Below, in pieces: positions 7,046-14,879 of a stretch of DNA of 64,000 nt; positions within the stretch are counted from its first letter, which is position 1, and each line of letters begins with the position of its first letter. A program made the position numbers and the translations under genes. Below the pieces are notes generated by a model that searched no databases, had not been told where the DNA came from, and worked only from the letters and a program-made list of their open reading frames with translations. The stretch is from assembly GCF_000472425.1 (NCBI RefSeq), contig NZ_AXAI01000008.1:186001-250000 (forward strand). The letters run 5' to 3'. This DNA comes from Bradyrhizobium sp. Tv2a-2 (GTDB lineage: Bacteria; Pseudomonadota; Alphaproteobacteria; Rhizobiales; Xanthobacteraceae).

Positions 7046-7602
7046 GTGAGCAGTCGACCTTTTTCAACGCCGTTGGATGGATCGGCACGGCGACTGGCGG
7101 CGCGTTCAACGTTCTGGACCCAAAGGTCGAGGACGTCCGCCTCAACGACATTGCGCACGCATTATCGCGCCAGTGCCGCTACGGCGGCCATTGTCGTCGC
7201 TTCTATTCGGTTGCCGAGCACTCCGTTCACGTCGCCCACAACGTGGCCGGTCCCAATCGCGTCAAACTCGCAAGCCTCCTGCACGATGCGAGCGAGGCAT
7301 TCCTCGTCGACATCCCGCGACCGATCAAGAATGCGATGCCAGAGTATCGCGCGATCGAGGATCACCTGATGCGCGTGATCTACACGCGGTTCGGGCTCGA
7401 TGGTTTGTGGCCGCTTCCACCCGAGATCGTAGATATCGACGTACGTATTCTGCACGACGAGTGCGAGCAGAACGTCGCCAAACCGGCTGTGCCGTGGGGT
7501 TTCCCCGGTGATCCGGTCGGGGTGACCCTCCGCTACTGGAGCCCCGAGGTAGCGGCCTCGTGGTTCCTTTCCGAGTTCTACCGCTATGGTGGCAATGACT
7601 GA
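7042..7602 (+). CDS. HD-domain phosphohydrolase (YfbR-like)
   Basis: 186 residues from a GTG that overlaps the preceding stop (GTGA). HD-type metal ligands are visible: AEHSVHVA, then LLHDASEAFLVDIPRPIK, and a later DVRILHDE. The spacing resembles YfbR-type 5'-nucleotidases and other phage HD hydrolases that act on dNMPs or dNTPs. A longer frame extends upstream to 6979 but would overlap the PP-loop gene heavily. A role in nucleotide pools is inferred. Confidence 0.78.
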   Translation: MSEQSTFFNAVGWIGTATGGAFNVLDPKVEDVRLNDIAHALSRQCRYGGHCRRFYSVAEHSVHVAHNVAGPNRVKLASLLHDASEAFLVDIPRPIKNAMPEYRAIEDHLMRVIYTRFGLDGLWPLPPEIVDIDVRILHDECEQNVAKPAVPWGFPGDPVGVTLRYWSPEVAASWFLSEFYRYGGND

Positions 7603-7728
7603 ATGAACCAGATCGACGAGATCCTTCTCCTCCGCCGTCGCGGACTCTCCCTCCAGGAAATCGCCGACAAGGTCGGTCTCACCCGCCTAGATATCCGTCG
7701 CATCCTGCAGCGCGCCGGCGCCAGATAA
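7603..7728 (+). CDS. 41-residue helix-turn-helix protein
   Basis: The ATG follows the HD gene stop directly. The whole protein is close to one HTH unit: a GLSLQEIADKVGLTRLDIRR core of the kind seen in resolvase-type and Sigma-70 region 4-like DNA binders. It could be a small DNA-binding regulator. The compact frame and correct HTH spacing make it credible despite its size. Confidence 0.6.
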   Translation: MNQIDEILLLRRRGLSLQEIADKVGLTRLDIRRILQRAGAR

Positions 7729-7739
7729 GGCTCATCCCC

Positions 7740-7928
7740 ATGATGTTCACGATCGTCGTGCTCGCGCTCGTCGCTGCGCTCCTTCTGGTCACAACCCAGA
7801 TCGACGTCATGTTCCGTCGTCGCGCTAATGGCGATGGCCTCTGGATGGAGTTCTTCATGCTGATCGGCCTCATCAGCGCAGTCATCGTCTCAGGCAAGGC
7901 GCTGTTCGGATTGATCAGCGGCTTCTAG
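7740..7928 (+). CDS. Small two-span membrane protein
   Basis: 62 residues with two hydrophobic segments (about 2-20 and 38-58) and a short basic loop containing FRRRANG. This size and topology would suit a holin-like or regulatory membrane peptide, but it is far from the endolysin gene, so no role is assigned. Confidence 0.6.
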   Translation: MMFTIVVLALVAALLLVTTQIDVMFRRRANGDGLWMEFFMLIGLISAVIVSGKALFGLISGF

Positions 7929-7961
7929 TTCTCCCCACCCCCAACGAGAGCGGTATCCCCA

Positions 7962-8462
7962 ATGCCACATCATCTGCACATCTCCGGCTTTGCGATGTTT
8001 TTGTTCGTGATGGCCCTCGGCTTCGCGCTTTGGTTCATTGTTTCGATGCGCCGTTCACGGCTTGAGGCTGAGCTTGAGCGCGAACGCATCAAGGCCGACG
8101 CGAACCGGCCGGTCGTCAACGGCACCAGTTACGCTGATCGATCGGGCTACACGCGATCTGGTTTCACCGCGGCGCCTTCAGCGCCGCCGGCTGGTCCAGC
8201 CTATCTCGTGCCTCCTGTGGCCGCGCAATCGCCCGTCTACGTCAACAATGGCAACGGCTCCGGCGACTTCCTGACCGGCATGCTGGTCGGAGAAGCTCTT
8301 GGTGGCGGGTTCGGCCATCACGGCACGACCATTGTCGAGAACAACACCTTCATCGACTCCGGCCCCTCTTATGTCGATAGCAGCCCGAGCTTCGACAGCG
8401 GCATCTCGTTGGACAGTGGCGGCGGCTGTGACACCGGCGGCGGCATCGACATCAGCTGGTAA
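7962..8462 (+). CDS. Membrane-anchored protein with Gly/Ser-rich tail
   Basis: 166 residues: one transmembrane segment at about 10-28, a charged helix (30-50), a Pro-rich linker, a stretch near residue 105 resembling small glycine-zipper membrane proteins (GDFLTGMLVGEALGG), then a tail with repeated Ser-Gly-Asp motifs. The function is unknown. The stop overlaps the next start. Confidence 0.6.
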   Translation: MPHHLHISGFAMFLFVMALGFALWFIVSMRRSRLEAELERERIKADANRPVVNGTSYADRSGYTRSGFTAAPSAPPAGPAYLVPPVAAQSPVYVNNGNGSGDFLTGMLVGEALGGGFGHHGTTIVENNTFIDSGPSYVDSSPSFDSGISLDSGGGCDTGGGIDISW

Positions 8463-8836
8463 TGGGCACGCTCTCCAAGAAGTTGCGATCGGCCAGCGGA
8501 GCGGACGGCTCTCGTTCGCTCGTGCATTGGTGTCCAGGCTGCGAGGAGGTGCATCGCATTCCGATTGCGGCCCCCTCGGGACCGCTCTGGCGGTTCAACG
8601 GCAACCACGACAGCCCGACCTTCGAGCCGTCGGTCCTGCTCTTCGTCACCGAGACGGAAGATGACGATGAGATGCCCTTGCCGGCACCTCGTCAGACGAC
8701 GCTCTGCCACTACTTCATCCGCAACGGGCGGATCGAGTTCTGTGGCGACAGTCCCCACAAGCTCTCGGGTCAGACGGTAGATCTGCCGGATTGGCCTTAC
8801 CAAGAGGGCGCATACGGCGGTATCGATGGCGCTTAA
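8462..8836 (+). CDS. DUF6527 family protein
   Basis: 124 residues matching the DUF6527 pattern as I know it: WCPGCEEVH near residue 23, WRFNGNHDSPTFEPS, a central LCHYFIRNGRIEF and a C-terminal HKLSGQTVDLP. The Cys and His residues probably bind zinc. The family is common in phages and of unknown function. It overlaps the upstream stop by one base. Confidence 0.75.
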   Translation: MGTLSKKLRSASGADGSRSLVHWCPGCEEVHRIPIAAPSGPLWRFNGNHDSPTFEPSVLLFVTETEDDDEMPLPAPRQTTLCHYFIRNGRIEFCGDSPHKLSGQTVDLPDWPYQEGAYGGIDGA

Positions 8837-9347
8837 GAAGATTGAGCGCGCGCCCCTCAAGGGCGCCGGTGGTGGTCTGAAGAAGATCGACCGCGGCGGT
8901 ATCGAGAAGATGCGCGCAGCCGCGCGCGCCCTCGACTTCGTCGAACGTCAGGACGACGTCCTCGACGACATGCCGGACGACCTGTCGCCCGAGGAAGAGA
9001 ACGCTGAGCAGATGCGCCGCCTCGACGTGGCGCTCAACGGCGACAAGGCCACCACCAACGGGTCGACAATCAAGGCCGACCTGAAGCGTCAGAGCGACGC
9101 CTTCAAGAACCAAGGCTCCGGCGACTACTACTGCGTGATCTGCTTCGTCGACAACGAGGCCGTGACCTCGTTTCTCAAGCAGGCCGAGTATCCCGAAGAG
9201 GACGCGGTCTTCATCGACGGATATCTTTTGGCGAAGGGACTCGGCTTCGAGTTGCCAAAACCAAATTTCAAGCTACAGAAGATTCGCCCGCCTGTTCGCA
9301 ATCTCGAACGGCTGGTGACGGCATTCCCGAGCAAAGGCAAATCCTGA
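8826..9347 (+). CDS. Hypothetical phage protein, 173 residues
   Basis: Basic N-terminal 35 residues, an acidic middle (Asp/Glu-rich, residues 40-65) and a C-terminal part from about residue 95 that looks like a folded domain with YYCVICFVDNEAV. The C-terminal half recalls single-stranded-DNA-binding or ParB-like accessory phage proteins, but I cannot name a family. It overlaps the DUF6527 gene by 11 bases. Confidence 0.6.
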   Translation: MALKKIERAPLKGAGGGLKKIDRGGIEKMRAAARALDFVERQDDVLDDMPDDLSPEEENAEQMRRLDVALNGDKATTNGSTIKADLKRQSDAFKNQGSGDYYCVICFVDNEAVTSFLKQAEYPEEDAVFIDGYLLAKGLGFELPKPNFKLQKIRPPVRNLERLVTAFPSKGKS

Positions 9348-9374
9348 CGCCGCTCTCGGTAGTGTCGAGGCGTA

Positions 9375-9401
9375 GCGTCGGCGCCTTCCCCGACGCATTT
9401 T
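9375..9401 (+). terminator. Possible weak terminator or leader hairpin
   Basis: Stem GCGTCGG/CCGACGC (7 bp) with an 8-base loop, followed by ATTTT. The U run is short. It lies between the 173-residue protein and the lysine-rich peptide gene. Confidence 0.4.
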
Positions 9402-9419
9402 CCTGGAAGGAGAGCCATC

Positions 9420-9500
9420 ATGGCTAAAAAGGCGAAGAAGGCGACCAAGAAGACGGCCAAGAAGTCCAAGCGCAAGAACAACAGCAAGCCCAAGAGCTAA
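9420..9500 (+). CDS. 26-residue lysine-rich peptide
   Basis: GGAAGGAG stands just before an ATG opening a 26-codon frame. About half of the product is lysine, with Ala, Thr and Ser between, like the tails of H1-type histone-like proteins. Such a peptide would bind nucleic acid; it could help compact DNA or be a virion peptide. The strong ribosome site and a terminator 33 bases after the stop support expression. Confidence 0.6.
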   Translation: MAKKAKKATKKTAKKSKRKNNSKPKS

Positions 9501-9533
9501 GCGTCAGCCGACGCAGAGTCTCCCTGACCTGAC

Positions 9534-9574
9534 AAGAGGTCGCTTCCTGATGAGGGAAGCGACCTCTTCTTTTT
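9534..9574 (+). terminator. Strong rho-independent terminator
   Basis: A perfect 14-bp stem (AAGAGGTCGCTTCC with its complement), 7-base loop, then CTTTTT. It closes the small-gene operon and separates it from the packaging genes. Confidence 0.93.
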
Positions 9575-9585
9575 GAGTGATCCCA

Positions 9586-10071
9586 ATGCCCCGCAAGAAA
9601 GGCGATCCCAAAGTCGGCGAGAAAGGTCTCGACCGTGATCGCAGGCTGCGCAGAGGAAAGCGCACCACCAAGACCTCAACGACCTCCCCACGCTCGATCG
9701 AGTTTCGCAAGAAGGCGGCCGAGGCCCTCGAATATCGCAAGATGGGCTACACCTTCGAGAAGATCGGCGAGGAGATGGGCTTCGACGGCTCATACGCCTA
9801 CCGCCTGATCAAATGGTCCATGGACAACATGGTCGCCGAGCCCCTCGAGGACCTGCGCAAGATGATGCGCGTCCGCATCGAGGAGATGATGGTCGGCGTG
9901 CTCGACAAGGCCTTCGCCGGCGACGTCGAGGCCCAGGAGCAGGTCCGTCGCAACATGGAATTGCAGGCCAAGCTCGACGGCCTGTTCGCACCGAACAAGG
10001 TTGAGCACTCCGGAGAAGTTGGAGGCGGCAACCCCGTCTTCATCCTCTCCCCGGCAGATGCAAAACTCTAA
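9586..10071 (+). CDS. Terminase small subunit (putative)
   Basis: 161 residues. A basic N-terminus is followed by a helix-turn-helix of the type found in small terminases (YRKMGYTFEKIGEEMGF..., residues about 48-75) and a helical region likely used for oligomerisation. Small terminases recognise the packaging site and feed DNA to the large subunit. The assignment rests on the HTH and on the overlap with the large terminase gene. An in-frame GTG at 9577 is an alternative start; the ATG at 9586 is preferred. Confidence 0.75.
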   Translation: MPRKKGDPKVGEKGLDRDRRLRRGKRTTKTSTTSPRSIEFRKKAAEALEYRKMGYTFEKIGEEMGFDGSYAYRLIKWSMDNMVAEPLEDLRKMMRVRIEEMMVGVLDKAFAGDVEAQEQVRRNMELQAKLDGLFAPNKVEHSGEVGGGNPVFILSPADAKL

Positions 10072-11803
10072 GAAACGACGGCGGCGCTCCCCGCCGCGCG
10101 GCACGGCGAAGTTCGAAGTCCAAGAGATCGGCGCGCCCGCCAAGATCGGTGACAACGGCGGACCGCCGATCGCCACATGGGCGGACAAGGGCTGGGGCAA
10201 GGATGGCCCCAACCCGGCGCAGGTGGTCGCAACCGAACTCCTTGGCAATCAGCGCCACACCTGCCTCGTAGGCGGCGCCCGCTCGGGCAAGACCACCACC
10301 ATCATCCGCGCGATATGTCTGCGCGCACAGCGCTTCCCCAAGTCGCGGCATGTCGTGCTGCGAAACCGCGCCGTCTATGCCGACGCCTCGGTCGGGCTCG
10401 ACACCCTTCCCAAGGTGATGTCGATGTTCTTCCCCGGGGTGAAGTACAAGCACATCCGCGCGCCCCACAACATCGTCCGCTTCCCCAACGGGAGCGAGAT
10501 CTGGATCGGCGGCCTCGATGACGCCGCCCGCGTCGACAAGATCCTCGGCGCCGAATACTGCACCGTCTTCCTCAACGAGTGCAGCCAGATCAGCTGGTAC
10601 GCAGCCAAGCTCGTCCGCTCGCGCCTCGCGCAGGTGATCGAGGGCTGCACCCAGCGGATGTTCTACGACATCAACCCGGTCGGCAAGTCGCATTGGACCA
10701 ACCTGCTATTCGGCGACAAGGTCGATCCGGACGACAAGAAGGCGATCGCCGATCCCAATTCCTACGCCCGGATGTTCATCAATCCGGCCGACAACATCAA
10801 AAACCTCTCCGCCGAGTACGTCGCGGAGCTTGAGAACTCCACCGGCAACTACCGCAAGCGCTTCTACGAAGGCGTCTATATCGACGAGAACCCAAACTCG
10901 TTGTGGACCGCGGCGCTGATCGAGGCCTGCCGCGCGCGGCCAGGGTCCGCCGCCGATGGCGGCGACGAGCCGGAATACATCCAGACGGTGGTCGCAATCG
11001 ACCCGTCCGGCGCCGGCATCGAGGGCGACAAGACCGACGTCGAGCAGAAGCCGCTCAACGACGAGATCGGCATCATCGTCGCTTCTCTTGGCAAGGACCA
11101 GAAAGTCTACCTGCGGGCGGACCTGTCCTTGGTGGCGCCTCCGATCGGAGTAGGCGAAGACGAGAACGGCAACAAGAAGCTCGGCTGGGCCGAGGTCGCG
11201 GTTGCCGCCTATCACGCCTACGGCGCCGATCACATCCTGGCCGAGATCAACTACGGCGGCGGCATGGTCGAGGCCGTGATCCGCGCCAAGGACGGCAACG
11301 TCCCGGTGAAGACCGTTCGCGCCAACCCGGGCAACGGCAAGCACGTCCGTGCCGAGCCGATCTCGACGCTCTATCACCGTGACGGCGTGCGCCACGTCGG
11401 CCGCTTCGAGCATCTCGAGGATCAGCTTTGCGCCTTCACCTCACTCGGATACGGCGGGCCGAAATCGCCCGACCGTGCTGATGCGTGGATCTGGGCCGTG
11501 ACCGACATCGCGTTGCAGGACGGCGCCAACAGCTGGATCGAGTACTACCGCCGCCTCAACGAGGCCGCCGGCACGCTTCCCGAGCAGCAGGGCGAGCCGA
11601 AGAAGCCGGAGTTCGGCTTCGAGATCTCAGCCCCGAGCAAGAGCGCAAAGGAACGCGTCCTTGTGCCCGAGGGCACCTCGTCACTCTACCTGATCGACGG
11701 CACGAACATGCTCGTGCCGTCGGATCGCATCGTCACCGTCTCCAAGGAAGACGCGGCCGCTTTCGGCCTGCGTGGCTGGGAGCGGCTCGGCGCTGCCACC
11801 TAA
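10058..11803 (+). CDS. terL: Terminase large subunit
   Basis: 581 residues. The ATPase part has a Walker A, GGARSGKTT (about 72-80), and a Walker B, CTVFLNEC, near residue 170. The C-terminal nuclease part shows the acidic elements expected of the RNaseH-like fold: VAIDPSGAG, an AEINYGG stretch and DRADAWIW. The enzyme drives DNA into the prohead and cuts it. The ATG at 10058 overlaps the small-subunit gene by 14 bases; the frame is open to 10001, but that part lies inside the upstream gene. Confidence 0.95.
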   Translation: MQNSKKRRRRSPPRGTAKFEVQEIGAPAKIGDNGGPPIATWADKGWGKDGPNPAQVVATELLGNQRHTCLVGGARSGKTTTIIRAICLRAQRFPKSRHVVLRNRAVYADASVGLDTLPKVMSMFFPGVKYKHIRAPHNIVRFPNGSEIWIGGLDDAARVDKILGAEYCTVFLNECSQISWYAAKLVRSRLAQVIEGCTQRMFYDINPVGKSHWTNLLFGDKVDPDDKKAIADPNSYARMFINPADNIKNLSAEYVAELENSTGNYRKRFYEGVYIDENPNSLWTAALIEACRARPGSAADGGDEPEYIQTVVAIDPSGAGIEGDKTDVEQKPLNDEIGIIVASLGKDQKVYLRADLSLVAPPIGVGEDENGNKKLGWAEVAVAAYHAYGADHILAEINYGGGMVEAVIRAKDGNVPVKTVRANPGNGKHVRAEPISTLYHRDGVRHVGRFEHLEDQLCAFTSLGYGGPKSPDRADAWIWAVTDIALQDGANSWIEYYRRLNEAAGTLPEQQGEPKKPEFGFEISAPSKSAKERVLVPEGTSSLYLIDGTNMLVPSDRIVTVSKEDAAAFGLRGWERLGAAT

Positions 11804-11821
11804 CCATCAAAGGGATGTTTC

Positions 11822-12112
11822 ATGAGCGCGTCTGCCAAAGATCCCTTTATGGGAACCTCCACCGAGCCGCTCACCGCGGCCCGTCACGCCGAAGCGGTCA
11901 CACCCAGCGACACGATCGACCTCAGCCACGTCACCAGTGCGATCTACGTCGGCGGCGCCGGCGACCTCACTGTGCTGATGGCCAATGACATCCTCGACAC
12001 CCAGACCGTGACCTTCAAGGCGGTCCCAGTCGGCACCGTTCTCCAGCTCCAGGCCCGCCGCATCCTCGCAACCGGCACCACGGCGACCAACGTCGTCGCC
12101 ATGTGGAGCTGA
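11822..12112 (+). CDS. Spike base protein, RCAP_Rcc01079 family
   Basis: 96 residues with the pattern I know from the Rcc01079 family: an AxxAVTPSDTIDL start near residue 26, YVGGAGD, VTFKAVPVGT and a final RRILATGTTATNVVAMW. In the Rhodobacter gene transfer agent this protein forms the base of head spikes. Here it lies between terminase and portal, with an AAGGGA site before the ATG, and is probably a head decoration protein. Confidence 0.85.
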   Translation: MSASAKDPFMGTSTEPLTAARHAEAVTPSDTIDLSHVTSAIYVGGAGDLTVLMANDILDTQTVTFKAVPVGTVLQLQARRILATGTTATNVVAMWS

Positions 12113-12124
12113 GGGTCTTAGCCG

Positions 12125-13834
12125 GTGGTGGATACTCCTGACGACGACGTCGAGAAGGTCGCAACGCCGCGAGGCGATGGCGCGCGCAGCATGACCCAGC
12201 TGACGCCCGGCGCCCCGTTCGGCTACGACCTGACCGTCAATGGCGCGCGCCCTGCACAGCCCGGCGTCAATTTCTCCTATGGCGGCGCCGACTGGTTCGG
12301 TCCGCTGCCGCCAATGCAGCCGATCGCGCCGCCCGAAGTGGCTGGCCGCACGTGGGACTTCGTCCCCGGCTACAACCTCGCGACCAACCCTCGCGCCTAC
12401 GAGCAGGTGTCCTTTCAGGCGCTGCGCTCTCTCGCCGACACCTACGATCCGGTCCGCCTGATCATTGAGCGGCGCAAGGATCAGATGACGCGCCTGCCGT
12501 GGACCATCCGCGTCAAGCACGACGATCTGAAGAAGAAGCGTCCGACGCTCGCCGATCTTCCGGCCGCCAAGCGCAAACGCATCAAGGATATCACCGACTT
12601 CTTCAAGCGCCCGGACCGGGAGCTCGACTTCCGCACCTGGCTGCGCGGCGTCATCGAGGACATCCTCGTGATTGACGCCCCCTCGCTCTATTGCGAGCGC
12701 AACCTCGGCGGCGACCTCATTGGCCTCGTGCAGGTCGATGGCGCGCAGGTCAAGCGCGTGATCGATGATTGGGGCCGCACGCCCAAGCCGGTCGTCTGGA
12801 CCGGTGAGCCGTTCATCTGGAACGGCGAGGTGGTCAACCTCGAGAACCATCAGGCCTTCGGCTTCAAGCTCGTGCCGGGTGCAGCGATCGCGCACCAGCT
12901 GCCGATCGGCACCGAGGTGCCCGACCAGGCCATGCTGCCGCCGGCCTATCAGCACATCATGAAGGGCTTGCCCGCGGTCAACTACACGACCTGGGACCTG
13001 GTCTATCGTCCGCTCAATCGTCGTCCCGGCAGGGCCTACGGCTATTCGCCGGTCGAACAGGTCATGATGACCGTATCGATCGCATTCCGCCGCTCGGTCT
13101 CCCAGCTCGAATACTTCAAGGAGGGCAACCAGCCCGACGCCGTGTTCGGCTTGCCTGAGAACTGGACGCCGGATCAGACCATGCGGTTCCAGGAGTATTG
13201 GGACAGCCTGTTCTCCGGCAATCTCGGCGCGCGGCGCCGCATGAAGTTCATCCCGACCGGCACCTCGAACTCGTATCAGGCGCTCAAGGAGCCGCCGCTC
13301 AAGAGCGAGTTCGACGAGTGGCTGGTCCGCATCGTCTGCTTCGCATTCTCCTATCCGCCGGCCGCCTTCGTCTCGCTCTCCAATCGCTCGATCGCCGAGC
13401 AGCACGAGAAGCAGGCGGAGGAGGAGGGTATCGAGCCCTTGAAGCAGTGGTGCGCCGACACGTTCAACGAGATCCTCGCCAGCGAGTTTCCGGACGATGA
13501 GGTCGAGTTCGCCTGGTCCGAGGAAGAGGAGATCGACCCGGAGAAGCAGTCGACGATCCTGCGCGGCTATGCCGAAGACGGCATCCTCACCATCAATCAG
13601 GTCCGCGAGAAGATCGGCGAGGAGCAGGACCCTAACCCTGCCGCCAACCAGCTCATGGTCAAGACGGCGACCGGCTACGTCAACATCGACTCCGGTCAGC
13701 TCGACAACAAGGTCGCGGAAGCCAAGGCCCTGGCCGAGGCCGTTCCGCCTCCACCGGTCGCGGCTCCCGCAAAACCGGCCACCCCGAAGTCCGCATCCCC
13801 CACCAAGACCTCCAAGTCCCCAAAGGAGAAATGA
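12125..13834 (+). CDS. Portal protein
   Basis: 569 residues with the layout of tailed-phage portal proteins: an N-terminal wing, a central region with GYSPVEQVMMT and KEGNQPDAVFGLP, a helical crown, and an Ala/Pro/Lys-rich disordered C-terminus. Twelve copies would form the DNA channel at one vertex of the head. Start at GTG 12125 (a second GTG follows at 12128). Position between terminase and protease agrees. Confidence 0.9.
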   Translation: MVDTPDDDVEKVATPRGDGARSMTQLTPGAPFGYDLTVNGARPAQPGVNFSYGGADWFGPLPPMQPIAPPEVAGRTWDFVPGYNLATNPRAYEQVSFQALRSLADTYDPVRLIIERRKDQMTRLPWTIRVKHDDLKKKRPTLADLPAAKRKRIKDITDFFKRPDRELDFRTWLRGVIEDILVIDAPSLYCERNLGGDLIGLVQVDGAQVKRVIDDWGRTPKPVVWTGEPFIWNGEVVNLENHQAFGFKLVPGAAIAHQLPIGTEVPDQAMLPPAYQHIMKGLPAVNYTTWDLVYRPLNRRPGRAYGYSPVEQVMMTVSIAFRRSVSQLEYFKEGNQPDAVFGLPENWTPDQTMRFQEYWDSLFSGNLGARRRMKFIPTGTSNSYQALKEPPLKSEFDEWLVRIVCFAFSYPPAAFVSLSNRSIAEQHEKQAEEEGIEPLKQWCADTFNEILASEFPDDEVEFAWSEEEEIDPEKQSTILRGYAEDGILTINQVREKIGEEQDPNPAANQLMVKTATGYVNIDSGQLDNKVAEAKALAEAVPPPPVAAPAKPATPKSASPTKTSKSPKEK

Positions 13835-13837
13835 CGC

Positions 13838-14122
13838 ATGAGCCACGCCCGTACCCTCAACCGATCGATCGATGCCGACCTCGTTGAGCGCATCGAGTCG
13901 AGTGGGCGCCCCAAGGTCGAAGCGAAGCCCGCCACCAAGACCGGCGAGACGGCTCGCCCGCTGGGCTCATATCGCTGCGCCCGTCGCAATGAAGCACGCA
14001 ACGCCCGCAAGCTCAGCAAGGACGGCAAGCGGGTGTCGATGGTCACCTTTGCCGAAGTCCTTCGTATCAACGCGATGGCGAAAGCAAACCGCCAGCGCGA
14101 ACAGCACATCCAAGGGGGATAA
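13838..14122 (+). CDS. Small basic hypothetical protein
   Basis: 94 residues, strongly basic, Arg/Lys/Asn-rich in its second half, which suggests nucleic-acid contact or a head-associated role. It starts four bases after the portal stop. No family recognised. Confidence 0.6.
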   Translation: MSHARTLNRSIDADLVERIESSGRPKVEAKPATKTGETARPLGSYRCARRNEARNARKLSKDGKRVSMVTFAEVLRINAMAKANRQREQHIQGG

Positions 14123-14422
14123 ATGACCGCGCCTCTCACCCACCGCCTGATCCCGCCCGCCAAGGGCTCCAAGATCACCGTTCACGGCCGCACCTACGAT
14201 CCGGCGGCTGGCGCGCAGGACGTCAGCGAGTTCGATGCCGTTCGACTCCAGGCCAACGGCTGGATCTATCTTGCGCCCTCGGGCCCGACCACCCAGCGCC
14301 CGACCAGCGCCGTCGGCGTCTATCCGCTGCTGCCTGGCGTCAAGTTCTGGGACACCACGCTCTCTCACATGGTGATCTGGGACGGCGCCAACTGGCGCAA
14401 TGAGGCGGGCTCCGTCTCGTAA
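14123..14422 (+). CDS. Hypothetical structural protein
   Basis: 99 residues, beta-rich in appearance, with a C-terminal element KFWDTTLSHMVIWDGANWR that resembles the surface-exposed ends of phage structural and fibre-type proteins. It abuts the preceding stop directly, in the head operon. The exact role is unknown. Confidence 0.6.
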   Translation: MTAPLTHRLIPPAKGSKITVHGRTYDPAAGAQDVSEFDAVRLQANGWIYLAPSGPTTQRPTSAVGVYPLLPGVKFWDTTLSHMVIWDGANWRNEAGSVS

Positions 14423-14424
14423 AG

Positions 14425-14661
14425 ATGATCGACCTAGAGCTCGCGCGCCAGCTCGACGATCAGTGGCGGACGCCATCCAGCGTCCGCCGCCACGCCAGAC
14501 GCTACGACTACACGGCGACTGAGATCGTCAACGCGCTGCGCGCGCTCGCAAACAGCGATCGCATCGAGCGCAAGCTGATCGACACCGGCATCACGCGGGT
14601 CGCCAATCACAGGCTCGGGCCCACCGTCGTGGTCGAGTATTTCCGAAGAAATCAATTGTAA
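14425..14661 (+). CDS. Small winged-helix-like protein
   Basis: 78 residues; the order of helices and the strand pair at the end (SVRRHARRYDYTATEIVNAL... then VVVEYF) look like a winged helix. It may bind DNA. Starts two bases after the previous gene. Family not identified. Confidence 0.55.
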   Translation: MIDLELARQLDDQWRTPSSVRRHARRYDYTATEIVNALRALANSDRIERKLIDTGITRVANHRLGPTVVVEYFRRNQL

Positions 14662-14675
14662 CGGGGATCGCTTCG

Positions 14676-14879
14676 ATGGAAATGATCGTGCCTGCCGGCA
14701 TGTACGGTACGCTGCAGTGCTCTGGCTCTGGCCTGAACTACATCAACATCTATCCAGGCGCGACCATCAACGTCGATCCGGCTGATGTGAACGACCTGAT
14801 CAATCTCGGCTTCACACCGGGTGCTGCGACGACCGACTACCCGACGCAGCCGGACCCGGCTGAGTTCGTCGAATCGTGA
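14676..14879 (+). CDS. Hypothetical phage protein, 67 residues
   Basis: A short beta-rich protein with an acidic tail, of the kind often found near head-joining genes. Its stop overlaps the next start (GTGA). No family recognised. Confidence 0.55.
   Translation: MEMIVPAGMYGTLQCSGSGLNYINIYPGATINVDPADVNDLINLGFTPGAATTDYPTQPDPAEFVES

Noticed and set aside
11807..13846. A 679-residue open frame on the minus strand opposite the portal gene
   Set aside because: It mirrors the codon pattern of the GC-rich portal gene, has the repetitive Arg/Asp/Leu/Gly look of antisense frames and no domain; the plus-strand portal protein is clearly real.
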